Source: Geovibrio ferrireducens
Lineage (GTDB): Bacteria; Chrysiogenota; Deferribacteres; Deferribacterales; Geovibrionaceae
Direction: 5' to 3'
Length of the DNA stretch: 64,000 nucleotides
Assembly: GCF_026226615.1 (NCBI RefSeq)
Contig: NZ_JAJAPB010000003.1
Span: 62,001-126,000 of the forward strand
In this document: in pieces, positions 25,897 to 34,739 of the stretch
Position numbering within the stretch: position 1 is the first letter of the stretch
Layout: every line of letters starts with the position of its first letter
Translations under genes and position numbers: made by a program
The notes under the pieces: generated by a model
What the model saw: the letters and a program-made list of their open reading frames with translations, nothing else
Databases searched by the model: none
Told to the model about the DNA's origin: nothing

Positions 25897-26609
25897 CTTA
25901 TCCCAAGAAACCTGTGTATTTGAGGACGGTAAAACATTTCGACCCCTTCTTTTGAGAATATCACCTGAACGGTGTCTATTCTATTAAAATCGGCCTTGTT
26001 ATCCACCGACTGGGCGAAAATTTCCTTAACACCCGCCTTGCGGAGAGCGGCGGCTGCCTCTGTGAGTTCGTCCTCCGTGTTATTATCGTCAAAAACAGCT
26101 TTCAGGTAATATTTTTCTTTACCCAGAAATTTCAGCACAGGCAGAAGTTTTGCCAGATTTTCCCGCCAGTCTGCACGGCAGAGTTTAATATCCACGCTGA
26201 ATATATCAAAGACAGGCTTAAGCACTTTCAGTTCGGCGTGCCTGTAACCGGAAGTTTCCAGAAAAAGACGGCATCCGGCCTGTTTGAAAAGGAGCGCTGT
26301 TTCTTTCAGAAACTTAATCTGCTCCGTGGGTTCGCCCCCGGTGAATGATACGGAATGAAGGAGGCTAAGGTCAATCCTGGCGCATACGGAGACGAAAAAC
26401 TCCTCCGGCGTTACTGGATTGCAGATGGTTTTGCCATACACCTCAAAGGCTTCCGGCGCACCAAACTGTGTATCGCAGTAGTCACAGCCCACAGAGCACC
26501 CGGCAAGACGCACAAAAAGCTGGCGCGCTCCCGCATAAAGCCCCTCACCCTGAACAGAGTGAAAAACTTCGTTTATTCTTCCCTTATTCCCAGTATTCCG
26601 CTGCGGCAT
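25893..26609 (-). CDS. queE: 7-carboxy-7-deazaguanine synthase
   Basis: 238 residues from ATG at 26609, preceded by GGGAGAG 8 nt upstream; the longer frame to 26639 lacks a good site. Radical SAM cluster motif C38-x3-C42-x2-C45 ('CSVGCDYC') is followed by Asp-Thr, as in QueE, and 'SFTGGEPTEQ' is the SAM-binding GGE motif. It converts 6-carboxytetrahydropterin to CDG in the preQ0/queuosine pathway. The gene overlaps queD by 26 bp, and the two enzymes act consecutively. QueC and FolE are not in the window. Confidence 0.94.
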   Translation of the reverse strand: MPQRNTGNKGRINEVFHSVQGEGLYAGARQLFVRLAGCSVGCDYCDTQFGAPEAFEVYGKTICNPVTPEEFFVSVCARIDLSLLHSVSFTGGEPTEQIKFLKETALLFKQAGCRLFLETSGYRHAELKVLKPVFDIFSVDIKLCRADWRENLAKLLPVLKFLGKEKYYLKAVFDDNNTEDELTEAAAALRKAGVKEIFAQSVDNKADFNRIDTVQVIFSKEGVEMFYRPQIHRFLGIR

Positions 26610-26943
26610 TATCGCTCTCCCACACAACAACCCTTTCAACCATAGTGCCGAAATGCTCTTTAAGCTTATCGTAGATGAATCTGCACATGTTCTCGCTGGT
26701 GGGGTTTACAGTCTTAAAGTATTCCAGCTCGTTGATATATTTGTGATCAAGCCCGTCGAGGATCTCATTAAGGTGTTTCTTAAGCACCTTGAAATCCACC
26801 AGCATGCCTATTTTATCCAGCTTATCGGAAGCGAGGTATGCCTCCACCTTCCAGTTGTGCCCGTGGAGATTTTCGCAGTCCCCTTCGTATCCGCGCAGAT
26901 TGTGCGCTGATGCAAAACTTTTTATAACTCTTACTCTGTACAT
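26584..26943 (-). CDS. queD: 6-carboxytetrahydropterin synthase
   Basis: 119 residues, normal for QueD. Zn ligands His14, His27 and His29 ('AHNLRGYEGDCENLHGHNW' region), catalytic Cys23, and 'DGLDHKYIN' with the second catalytic His. It makes 6-carboxytetrahydropterin from dihydroneopterin triphosphate, feeding QueE, whose gene overlaps its 3' end. The start overlaps the end of the pseudouridine synthase gene by 13 bp, joining queuosine synthesis to an RNA-modification/chromosome operon. Confidence 0.95.
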   Translation of the reverse strand: MYRVRVIKSFASAHNLRGYEGDCENLHGHNWKVEAYLASDKLDKIGMLVDFKVLKKHLNEILDGLDHKYINELEYFKTVNPTSENMCRFIYDKLKEHFGTMVERVVVWESDNAAAEYWE

Positions 26944-27632
26944 TCTTTCAGCTCCGTGATTTCTTTCAGGGAAAGCCGCTTAAGCTCCCCTGTTCTGAGT
27001 CCGTTTATGGTTATATTGCCTATTCTTACCCTGAGCAGCCTTGAAACACGCAGTCCGAAAAACCGGAAAATCTCGCGGATCTGCCGTTTTTTGCCTTCGG
27101 TGAGTATCAGGCGGAAATTCCCGGCCTTTATCCGTTCCGCCCCGCAGGGGAGATAATGCATCTCATCCGTTTGCAGACCGTCCCTGATTTCATCAAGCTC
27201 CCTTTCGCTCAAATCGCCGTTCACCCAGACGAGATATTCCTTCTCCGCCTTAAATTCAGACTTCTGGAGCCTGAGGATCAGATCACCGTCGTTTGTGAAA
27301 ATAATAAGACCTTCGCTGTCATAGTCAAGCCTGCCGGAGTAGGCGAGCTTTTTTTCTTTCAGATAAGGTATGGCTTCCAGAGTTTCCTTGCCTCTTCCGT
27401 CACCGTAGGCGGTGAGCATTCCGCGGGGTTTGAAAAATCTGTAATACTCAAGCTCCGTCTCTGTTACCGGTTTGCCGTCCAGCTCAACCCTGTCCGTTTC
27501 CGAAACCTGAACGCCGAGTTCACTCACCCTTTCGCCGTTAATGCGCACAAGCCCGCTTTCGATAAGCCTGTCCGCCTCACGTCTGGAAACACCGCAGTTT
27601 GCCGAGAGAAATTTGTTAAGCCTCACACTCAT
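26931..27632 (-). CDS. RsuA/RluB-family pseudouridine synthase
   Basis: 233 residues from ATG at 27632, which overlaps the scpB stop (ATGA). S4 domain at 1-45 ('RLNKFLSANCGVSRREADRL'), then the catalytic domain with 'YSGRLDYDSEGL' containing the nucleophilic Asp, and 'EGKKRQIREIF' near the C-terminus. RluB (23S rRNA U2605) is the commonest partner of scpA-scpB, so that is the likeliest role; RsuA (16S) cannot be excluded by eye. Confidence 0.92.
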   Translation of the reverse strand: MSVRLNKFLSANCGVSRREADRLIESGLVRINGERVSELGVQVSETDRVELDGKPVTETELEYYRFFKPRGMLTAYGDGRGKETLEAIPYLKEKKLAYSGRLDYDSEGLIIFTNDGDLILRLQKSEFKAEKEYLVWVNGDLSERELDEIRDGLQTDEMHYLPCGAERIKAGNFRLILTEGKKRQIREIFRFFGLRVSRLLRVRIGNITINGLRTGELKRLSLKEITELKECTE

Positions 27633-28156
27633 CCGCCGCTCTGCTTGAGTTCCTGCCACTCACGGAAGGTGGGCATCTCTGAAAGGTCGTTCATGCCGAA
27701 ATACTCCAGAAACTGCTTGGTGGTGACATAAAGAAGCGGCTTGCCCGGAACATCCTTCCTGCCTGCAACCTTGATCAGGTTGCGGTCGAGGAGGTATTTC
27801 ACAGTGCCGGAGGAGTTCACGCCCCTTATTTCATCTATTTCAAGCCTTGTCACAGGCTGTTTGTATGCTATTATTGCCGCTGTTTCAAGGCTTGCCCTGC
27901 CCAGCGCATCGGACTTTTCGCCGAAATGCGGGCGAAGCTCCTCAACCAGCGAGCTCTCAGTAACAAGCTGAAATCCGCCTGATACCATGCGTATTTTAAG
28001 CCCGGTGTCCAGCCTGTTGAACTCCTCAGCGTATTCCAGCAGCCTGTTTTCGAGGTTCATAGGCTCAAAAAAGGCGCGGAAGAACTTTTTCTCCAGCGGA
28101 GTGCCGGAGAGAAAAAGCGAGGCGTAAAAAATCTTCTTTTCCCTTGTTTTATCCAT
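27629..28156 (-). CDS. scpB: Segregation and condensation protein B
   Basis: 175 residues. Two winged-helix units; the family motif 'ETAAIIAYKQPVTRLEIDEIRGV' is present (seen as 'AAIIAYKQPVTR' and 'IRGVNSSGTVKYLLD'). ScpB dimers bind ScpA to form the SMC kleisin complex for chromosome segregation. It overlaps scpA by 8 bp and the pseudouridine synthase by 4 bp, the standard scpA-scpB-rluB order. Confidence 0.95.
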   Translation of the reverse strand: MDKTREKKIFYASLFLSGTPLEKKFFRAFFEPMNLENRLLEYAEEFNRLDTGLKIRMVSGGFQLVTESSLVEELRPHFGEKSDALGRASLETAAIIAYKQPVTRLEIDEIRGVNSSGTVKYLLDRNLIKVAGRKDVPGKPLLYVTTKQFLEYFGMNDLSEMPTFREWQELKQSGG

Positions 28157-28868
28157 CCTCTTCCTCTGATTTCTCTATGAGAATTTCGCCGAAGTTTTCA
28201 CTCTGGGAGGCATTTGCCACCTTATTTTTAAGCAGATCAAGAACCGCCAGAAGTGAGACGGCAACCTCTTTCCTGCTCCCGCATGAGCGGACTATATCGC
28301 TCCAGAACATGCGGATTTTCCTTGTCACAAGGCTTTTCAGCCTTGCCACAACCTCTTTGAAATCCACAATGTTTTTCTCAACCACCATCTTTGTCTTTCT
28401 TTCCTTGGTGGTGAGATCAAAGAACGAATCCGCCAGCAGAAACGGGTCTTCCGTGTCTGCCTGTTCCTTGGCGATGAACACTGTGTCGGTGCGCATGAGA
28501 AACTTGGAGGATTCCTCCTCACTCTTCCTGAGAAAAAGCGAAATATCCTTGTAAAAGGAGTATTCCACAAGCTTTTGCGTGAAGAGGTATTTTTCCTCTT
28601 CCGGGTCAAGTTCCTCCTCAAAGAAGGTGTCTCTGGGAAGGAGCATTCTGGACTTGAGATACACAAGGTATGACGCCATGTTTATGAAATCCGAGGCGAC
28701 TTCTATATCAAGCTGCTCCATCTTTTTCACTGCTGAAATGAAGCTTTCGGTAATGATCGCTATGGGAATGTCGTAAATATTAAGCTCGTTCTTATATATG
28801 AGGTGGATCAGGAGATCCAGCGGTCCCTCAAAGTTTTCCAGTGAAACATCAAGAAGTTCGCTGTTCAT
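28149..28868 (-). CDS. scpA: Segregation and condensation protein A (kleisin)
   Basis: 239 residues. The N-terminal kleisin motif 'LENFEGPLDLLIHLIYKNE' (about 10-28) and 'DIPIAIITESFI' are diagnostic, as is 'FINMASYLVYLKSRMLLP'. The C-terminal winged helix binds the SMC head. Overlaps trpS by 4 bp upstream and scpB by 8 bp downstream. ATG start at 28868. Confidence 0.96.
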   Translation of the reverse strand: MNSELLDVSLENFEGPLDLLIHLIYKNELNIYDIPIAIITESFISAVKKMEQLDIEVASDFINMASYLVYLKSRMLLPRDTFFEEELDPEEEKYLFTQKLVEYSFYKDISLFLRKSEEESSKFLMRTDTVFIAKEQADTEDPFLLADSFFDLTTKERKTKMVVEKNIVDFKEVVARLKSLVTRKIRMFWSDIVRSCGSRKEVAVSLLAVLDLLKNKVANASQSENFGEILIEKSEEEDG

Positions 28869-29845
28869 ATTTTAATGGCTTCACGCACCTTTTCCATAAG
28901 TTTTCCCGCCTCTTCGTTCGCTCTTTTCTGCGAACTTTCAAGGAACCCGTCCATATCCTTTATCTCTGTCTCAAACCTGCGTCTGCGCTCCTGAATAGGT
29001 TCAAGGAAGGCTCTCATGTGCCTGATCAGGATCATTTTGCAGTCCATACAGCCTATGCCAGCTCTTTTGCACTCGGTTGTGATGTACGCCCTCTCCTCTT
29101 CCGTGGAGAAAACCTTGTGATAGTCAAAAACGGGACAGACTTCCGGATCACCCACATCGGTTCTGCGCTGGCGGCGGGTATCTGTCTTCATGCGCTTGAG
29201 CTTCTGCTCCACTTCATCAAGGTCTTCGGAAAGCATGATGGCGTTGCCGTAGCTTTTGCTCATCTTGCGGCCGTCAAGCCCCGGAAGTTTGGGAATCTCC
29301 GTCAGAAGTCCTTCGGGTTCCACAAACACCTCAGCATTGTAAAGGAACTGGAAGCGGCGCACTATCTCACGGGCTATCTCAAGGTGGGGAAGCTGGTCTA
29401 TGCCCACAGGCACATAGTTTGCGCCGTATATTATTATATCTGAGCTCATAAGCACCGGATAACCGAGAAAGCCAAGGTTTGACAGGTCTTTATCAGTAAC
29501 TTCCTGTTTCATTTCCTTGTAGGTCGGGCATCTTTCCAGCCAGCTCACAGGTGTAATCATGGAGAGCAGAAGGAAAAGCTCCGCATGGTAGAGGTTTTTG
29601 GACTGAACAAACAGAGTGGCCTTTTCAGGATCAACGCCTGAGGCCAGCCAGTCAAGCACAAGGTCGCGTCTGTTTTCTATAATGTTTTCGGGGTCTTCAT
29701 AATTGGTTGTGAGAGCGTGCCAGTCCGCCACGAAGTAAAAGCATTCGTGCTCGTCCTGCAGCTTCACCCAGTTTTTGAGGGCGCCGAAGTAATGTCCTAT
29801 ATGGAGTTTGCCCGTGGGGCGCATTCCGCTTAAAACTCTTTTCAT
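28865..29845 (-). CDS. trpS: Tryptophanyl-tRNA synthetase
   Basis: 326 residues, the usual class I TrpRS length. HIGH motif as 'GKLHIGHYFGAL' (12-23), KMSKS as 'GRKMSKSYGNAI' (about 195-206). Tryptophan-pocket segments 'YFVADWHALTT' and 'YPVLMSSDIIIYGA' are recognisable. A C-terminal CxxxxxxCxxC-like cluster ('CKRAGIGCMDCK') is present as in some bacterial TrpRS. It overlaps scpA by 4 bp. Confidence 0.96.
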   Translation of the reverse strand: MKRVLSGMRPTGKLHIGHYFGALKNWVKLQDEHECFYFVADWHALTTNYEDPENIIENRRDLVLDWLASGVDPEKATLFVQSKNLYHAELFLLLSMITPVSWLERCPTYKEMKQEVTDKDLSNLGFLGYPVLMSSDIIIYGANYVPVGIDQLPHLEIAREIVRRFQFLYNAEVFVEPEGLLTEIPKLPGLDGRKMSKSYGNAIMLSEDLDEVEQKLKRMKTDTRRQRRTDVGDPEVCPVFDYHKVFSTEEERAYITTECKRAGIGCMDCKMILIRHMRAFLEPIQERRRRFETEIKDMDGFLESSQKRANEEAGKLMEKVREAIKI

Positions 29846-29869
29846 CTATTTTTACCTCTTATCAAATTC

Positions 29870-30508
29870 TTAAAGGAGAAATGCCGTGAGATAGCGGATC
29901 ACGGGGAGAACTGTCCTGTCAAAAATGCCCGTGAGAAACAGCAGGATAATGATGATAAAGCCGTAGCGCTCCGTCTGGGAGAATTTATAGGCCTTCTCAA
30001 ACGGAAGAAAGTTGGTGAGTATCCGCCCGCCGTCAAGGGGAAGAATAGGGATAAGGTTAAACACGGCAAGTGCCACATTTATCTGCACGGAGAGTTTCAG
30101 CATTATGGCGACAGGCATAGCAACCCTTGCCAGCATAGTGTCTGCATGTATGGGGATGAAGAGTATAGCCTGAAGCAGAAGAGCCGAAGCCAGAGCCACG
30201 GCTATGTTTGAAACAGGCCCGGCGGCGGCCACAATCGCCATCCCGTATTTATTGTGCCTTATGCGGGAAAAGTTTACCGGAACAGGCTTTGCCCAGCCGA
30301 AAAGCTGTGTAATCAGCAGGAACAGTAGCCCCATGATGTCTATATGGGCAAAGGGGTTAAGGGTCAGGCGGCCGAGTTTTTTTGCAGTGTCATCCCCCAG
30401 CATGTACGCAGCCGCACCGTGAGAAAGCTCATGCACAGTGATGGCAAAAAAGAACGGCACAATGGCCAGAGACATAAATCTTATATATTCTGCAATATTG
30501 AAATCCAT
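29870..30508 (-). CDS. Site-2 protease family (M50) membrane metalloprotease
   Basis: 212 residues, about 5-6 membrane helices. Zinc motif HELSH at 26-30, second motif 'NLIPILPLDGGRIL' (around 150-165) supplying the Asp ligand. This short form lacks PDZ or CBS domains and matches the widespread trpS-scpA-associated M50 proteins. Intramembrane proteolysis is known for the family, but this subgroup's substrate is unknown. It lies 24 bp upstream of trpS in the operon. Confidence 0.92.
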   Translation of the reverse strand: MDFNIAEYIRFMSLAIVPFFFAITVHELSHGAAAYMLGDDTAKKLGRLTLNPFAHIDIMGLLFLLITQLFGWAKPVPVNFSRIRHNKYGMAIVAAAGPVSNIAVALASALLLQAILFIPIHADTMLARVAMPVAIMLKLSVQINVALAVFNLIPILPLDGGRILTNFLPFEKAYKFSQTERYGFIIIILLFLTGIFDRTVLPVIRYLTAFLL

Positions 30509-30557
30509 CAGAAATTCATACCAGATAAACGGGTTTCAGTCAATTTATGATACCTCG

Positions 30558-32159
30558 TCACAGAAGCAGCACAAAGGACATAAACCAGTTAAGCTCTATC
30601 TTATCTATATCGCGCTGTCCGCAGGGGGCGGAGTAATATTTCAGCGATTTTCTGGTAAGGCACGGGTAGCGGTACTCTTTGAGGATGTGCTCATACTCCT
30701 TCATAGCCTCCCCTCTCCTGCCGGAAATATCCATCAGCATGGCACGCATCATCAGCACAGTCCCTTCCCTGTAGTGGTCAAGCTTCTGAGCGAGGGTTTC
30801 ATCCGCAAATTCCAGCGCCTTGGCATATTCCCCCAGCTTGGCGTATGAAACAGAGAGGAACAGCGGAAAGGCGTATTCATCCTGTTTCATATTTTTAAGA
30901 CCGGACATAATGCTCACAAGCTCTTCATAATTATGGGTTTCGGAATGGTCACAGCCGGAGAGGGTATATGTTTCCATAACTTCCGAGTGCGGTGTATCCG
31001 GCTTTATCACCCGCAGAGGCTCGGTTTTACCCGCAAAAAGGTCTGAGATTGAGTAATCGTAAATGTTACCCGCCGTGGAGGGTGTGGTTCCGTCCGCAAC
31101 TGCAACTCTGTCATCAGCAAAGCTGAAACTTGCGCTGGAAATGGTGTTGCTGTTTGCAACCGTGCATCCGGCGTAAAGATCCCTTTTCATCCCCACATCA
31201 TAAAAATCGCCGAGGATTTTGAACATTTTTATATGATCAACGCCGAACCACATGGAATTGAGCATGTCGTCCATTCTCTTTTTGCGGTAGAAGTTGTTCT
31301 GCACCCAGATGTAAGCGGGTACGAACTCATCCGACCGTTTATCCGGCGTATGAGCCATGTTTGCGTAGCTGAACTTGTTCTCAGTGACCTTAAACTCGCT
31401 CATGCCCTTGCTGTTCATCTCAAAAACAGAGCATTCGCCAGTCTTGCCGTCAGTGATGAGGATTCCCCATCCGCCGGCGGTTTTCTTACGCTCCAGAAGC
31501 TCACGGACATCCGCAATGCTTCTGCATGTCGCCATAATGTCTGACACTATGCCGAGAACAGGTTCTCCGCCGAGGGAAACCTCCCTTGTGAAAAGAACAT
31601 GCAGGGAGACGGCAAGCCCCTCCTCATTTATGCTTGTCAGTCCGGGGAGCAGAAGTCCGTCCGCACTGAGGGTTATCGAACCTATTTTATTCTTAGGTTT
31701 GATAACTATGAGGGCGTGATCCCTCGTCCAGTATTTTCCGCCGTAAAAGTCCAGATTTCTGCCGTGGATGATGCCCTCGCCCTTTTTCACGGCAAGGCTT
31801 GAGCAGCCGAGGAATATCTGCGGCATACCGCTGATGAAGTAACCGGACTTGCCCACGAGGTAAAGAAGCATGTCGGGGTAGGAAAGACTTTTGGACACAA
31901 CAGAATAGTCAAGCCCCAGAAGCTCCGAATATGTTTTCCAGAAGACAAGGTCATTTTTGTTATACTTGGATGAAATGACAGCCGTAAGCTTTTTCAGGGC
32001 GAAAAGCCCCATATTCCCCAGAAGGTTGTTCCCGACTATGCCGCCGAGAACCTTGCGGGGAAAGTCCATGAAGTAGTCCAGTGTCTCCCTGTGGGCAATC
32101 TGCCCGTAAATAGCGGTTGCTATCTCTTCCTGAGTGCCTTTGGCGTATATAACTTTCAT
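30558..32159 (-). CDS. C45-type Ntn hydrolase with C-terminal TPR-like helices
   Basis: 533 residues. The central region matches the C45 acyl-CoA:6-APA acyltransferase-like fold: likely autoprocessing nucleophile Cys119 in 'FLGCSSLAV', followed by 'IHGRNLDF' and 'GLTSINEEGLAVSLH'. Residues before 119 would be removed on maturation. The last 110 residues form TPR-like helix pairs ('YAKLGEYAKALEFADETL'), an unusual addition. ATG overlaps the ispD stop by 4 bp. Substrate unknown; acylated amino acids, lipopeptides or bile-acid-like amides are possible for the fold. Confidence 0.75.
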   Translation of the reverse strand: MKVIYAKGTQEEIATAIYGQIAHRETLDYFMDFPRKVLGGIVGNNLLGNMGLFALKKLTAVISSKYNKNDLVFWKTYSELLGLDYSVVSKSLSYPDMLLYLVGKSGYFISGMPQIFLGCSSLAVKKGEGIIHGRNLDFYGGKYWTRDHALIVIKPKNKIGSITLSADGLLLPGLTSINEEGLAVSLHVLFTREVSLGGEPVLGIVSDIMATCRSIADVRELLERKKTAGGWGILITDGKTGECSVFEMNSKGMSEFKVTENKFSYANMAHTPDKRSDEFVPAYIWVQNNFYRKKRMDDMLNSMWFGVDHIKMFKILGDFYDVGMKRDLYAGCTVANSNTISSASFSFADDRVAVADGTTPSTAGNIYDYSISDLFAGKTEPLRVIKPDTPHSEVMETYTLSGCDHSETHNYEELVSIMSGLKNMKQDEYAFPLFLSVSYAKLGEYAKALEFADETLAQKLDHYREGTVLMMRAMLMDISGRRGEAMKEYEHILKEYRYPCLTRKSLKYYSAPCGQRDIDKIELNWFMSFVLLL

Positions 32160-32836
32160 ATATTACCGTGATATTTGCTCATCAGACTCTTCACCAGTTC
32201 AATGTCGGATGAATAGGTGATCTTTATATTTTCCGGAGTGGACTGCACATATTTAACCATATGCCCCGCCATCTCCATTGCCATAGACTCGTCCGTAAGG
32301 TTCAGCTTCTGCCTTGATGCATCCATAACGGCGGCAAGAAGCCTGCGAAGCTCAAACACCTGCGGGGTGTGGCTGAGGACATATCTGTTTCTGTCCACAG
32401 TGCCTTCTATTCCGTCCGGAGTTATTCTTTTCAGAGTTTCCCGCACAGGAACACAGCATATGCATGCGCCTGACTTTTCGGCAGTTTTTATAGTTTCCCT
32501 TGTGACCTCCGCCGGAACAAACGGACGCACCGCATCGTGTATCAGCACGTGAGTGCTCCGCACTTCCAGAAGGCAGTTCAGCACAGTTTTCCAGCGTTCA
32601 TCCCCCCCTTTTATCATGCGGTATTTTATGCCCAGAGCATCCGCAGTCTCCTTCACTGTGCCGAAGTCATCCTCACCTGCGCCGATGAGAAATTCATCAA
32701 ACTCAAAGGCATCCCGGAGGCATTTCAGCGAATAATACAGTACCGGACGGCCGTCAAACTCGGCAAACTGCTTTTTAACATCTCCGCCGAAGCGCTTTCC
32801 CACGCCCGCTGCGGGTATGACAGCGGTTACGCTCAA
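32156..32836 (-). CDS. ispD: 2-C-methyl-D-erythritol 4-phosphate cytidylyltransferase
   Basis: 226 residues. TTG start at 32836 with AAGGTG 5-6 nt upstream. Nucleotide-binding 'IPAAGVGKRFG' plus 'KKQF' at the N-terminus, 'LIHDAVRPFV' in the middle and 'DESMAMEMAG' toward the end are IspD signatures. It makes CDP-ME in the MEP isoprenoid pathway. IspF, often adjacent, is not present. It overlaps the PIN/TRAM gene (TTGA) and the C45 gene by 4 bp. Confidence 0.95.
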   Translation of the reverse strand: MSVTAVIPAAGVGKRFGGDVKKQFAEFDGRPVLYYSLKCLRDAFEFDEFLIGAGEDDFGTVKETADALGIKYRMIKGGDERWKTVLNCLLEVRSTHVLIHDAVRPFVPAEVTRETIKTAEKSGACICCVPVRETLKRITPDGIEGTVDRNRYVLSHTPQVFELRRLLAAVMDASRQKLNLTDESMAMEMAGHMVKYVQSTPENIKITYSSDIELVKSLMSKYHGNI

Positions 32837-33807
32837 GAACGCACCTTGGTGAATATTATACGTCCGGATTCTGTCTGGAGAAGGCTTGTAACGTTTACCT
32901 TCACTGTCTCGCCCATCATTTTGCGGCCGTTTTCAAGCACAACCATTGTACCGTCATCCAGATAGCCCACACCCTGCCCATGTTCCTTACCCTCCTTCAC
33001 TATTGTGATTGAGAGGTCTTCGCCGGGGAGGATGTTCTGGCGCATGGCCATGGCGAGGTTGTTAAGGTTGATTGCCTTTATATTCTGTATCTCCGCCACT
33101 TTAAGCAGGTTGAAATCAGTGGTGATGATGTATGATTTAAGCTTCTTCGCCAATGCCACAAGCTTTTCATCCACAGTGCCCAGATCTGTAAAGTCCATCT
33201 GGTTTATCTCAACGGGAATCTTAGTCTGTTCCTGAAGCTTCTTGAGAACATTAAGCCCCCTGCGCCCCTTCTGCCTGCGAAGGTGATCGTGGGAATCTGC
33301 TATATTCTGGAGCTCCTTAAGCACAAATGTGGGAATAACCAGCGCACCCTCCATCAGCTCCGTATCAACAATGTCCGCAATGCGGCCGTCTATGAGCGTG
33401 GATGTGTCCAGAACCTTCTGCTGGGCAGCGTACTTCACTGTCTTCTGTTTTGAGCTCAATATTTTGGAGAATAATAGCTCAAACACCCAGTGAACCTTCA
33501 TTCCGAGTATTATGCCAAGATAAAGCATGAAGAAATAGATGCCGAGCTTAACCGCCTCGTTTGTAACCAGAGAGTCAAAAATCGTCGCCAGAAGATAAGC
33601 GATGAGAGAGAAAACAATTCCGCCCACCGCTCCGGCGAGAAACTTATAGCTCTTGAAGTCCGAGAAAAGGCTCTCGATAAAGTAAATGGAAAAAATGAGC
33701 ACAACCGCATATGTCACGGCGTAGTAAATGTCGATGCCGAGAGACTCGTGCATCAGGACAAATACAAGAAAAATCATTACTGAGTATAAAAACCTGAAAA
33801 GCCACAT
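32833..33807 (-). CDS. PIN/TRAM-domain membrane protein (YacL-like)
   Basis: 324 residues. Four N-terminal membrane helices (to about 125), PIN nuclease domain (about 140-265; 'VLDTSTLIDGRIADIVD' with catalytic Asp and 'IITTDFNLLKVAE'), and a C-terminal TRAM domain (about 268-322; 'GQGVGYLDDGTMVVLE'). This is the YacL architecture commonly encoded next to ispD. GGGGGAAG precedes the ATG. It is the first gene of the roughly 15.7-kb minus-strand run. Confidence 0.94.
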   Translation of the reverse strand: MWLFRFLYSVMIFLVFVLMHESLGIDIYYAVTYAVVLIFSIYFIESLFSDFKSYKFLAGAVGGIVFSLIAYLLATIFDSLVTNEAVKLGIYFFMLYLGIILGMKVHWVFELLFSKILSSKQKTVKYAAQQKVLDTSTLIDGRIADIVDTELMEGALVIPTFVLKELQNIADSHDHLRRQKGRRGLNVLKKLQEQTKIPVEINQMDFTDLGTVDEKLVALAKKLKSYIITTDFNLLKVAEIQNIKAINLNNLAMAMRQNILPGEDLSITIVKEGKEHGQGVGYLDDGTMVVLENGRKMMGETVKVNVTSLLQTESGRIIFTKVRS

Positions 33808-33833
33808 AGCTTCCCCCTGAGTAGAAAAAACAG

Positions 33834-33859
33834 CCCCGCCGTCAGTCTAAGCGGCGGGG
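33834..33859 (-). terminator. Rho-independent terminator after yggT
   Basis: CCCCGCCG (33834-33841) pairs with CGGCGGGG (33852-33859) around a 10-nt loop; on the minus strand the hairpin is followed by CTGTTTTTTC. It separates the BI-1-pgeF-yggS-yggT operon from the PIN/TRAM operon. Confidence 0.85.
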
Positions 33860-33905
33860 AAAAAGACTATAGTTCCAATATGGTCGTATTTATAAAAAAA
33901 GCAAG

Positions 33906-34721
33906 CTACAGCAAACCTATAAGACTTCCCAGCATTGTCCGTGCAAAATATATAACTATAAGCAGTATTATGGGGCTTATATCAATGAAGCCCAGAGGCG
34001 GAATTATCTTCCTGAAAGGCTCCATAACAGGCTCTGTCATGGCGATTACAAACTGAACCACAGGGTTTCTCGGATCGGGGCTCACCCATGACATAAGCGC
34101 GCGGATTATGATGAGCCATGTGAAAAGACCCAGAAGATCCATAAGAACCCTTATGCCTCCGGCGGCGGCTCCTTTAACAGCGGGCACTATGTGCACTGCT
34201 CCTGCTGTGGTCATATAAAAGCCGATGTGAAACAGAGTGTCCACCGCAATAAAAAGAGCAAACAGCACAATCAGTGCCGGCAAAATCACAGCATTTCCGG
34301 GCAGGTTTATAAAAGTTCTCGTCAGCTTCACCCAAGGAAGAGCTATGCGGTAGAAGAATGTGGAATAAGTGGTTGAACCGAAGCGGTTTGTTGTACTCCC
34401 CACCAGGACGGCTATAATATAAAAAAGCAGGATAAAGCGCAGAACATCGTCAAAAGCATAGAAAAATCCACGGATGAGCCCGGTTCCGCCCAGAAAAGAG
34501 ACGGCAATGCCGTATGCAACAGCCAGAGCCGCCACAAAAACAGGCGCAAGTGTGTCTGTGCGCTTTTTGGTCATCTTAAGCATATTCATATATACCGGGT
34601 TGGTCACGGAAGCGACCAGCTTGCCCAGCGGGTTAAAGTGGAGCTCCTGCGAGGTCATGGCTGCATGGAGCAGAATCACGCATACTATAAATTTTATAGC
34701 AAAACCAATTATAATAATCAT
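33906..34721 (-). CDS. YggT-family membrane protein with two YGGT domains
   Basis: 271 residues, about six membrane helices. The second half carries the clear motif 'LIIIRALMSWVSPDPRNP' and 'MEPFRKIIPPLGFIDISPI'; the first half is a diverged copy, so this is a duplicated form (typical YggT is about 100 or 190 residues). The family is linked to osmotic stress and cell division (YlmG). It sits 18 bp downstream of yggS, the common yggS-yggT pairing, and ends ahead of a strong terminator. Confidence 0.87.
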   Translation of the reverse strand: MIIIIGFAIKFIVCVILLHAAMTSQELHFNPLGKLVASVTNPVYMNMLKMTKKRTDTLAPVFVAALAVAYGIAVSFLGGTGLIRGFFYAFDDVLRFILLFYIIAVLVGSTTNRFGSTTYSTFFYRIALPWVKLTRTFINLPGNAVILPALIVLFALFIAVDTLFHIGFYMTTAGAVHIVPAVKGAAAGGIRVLMDLLGLFTWLIIIRALMSWVSPDPRNPVVQFVIAMTEPVMEPFRKIIPPLGFIDISPIILLIVIYFARTMLGSLIGLL

Positions 34722-34739
34722 TTAAACAACTTCCTCCTT

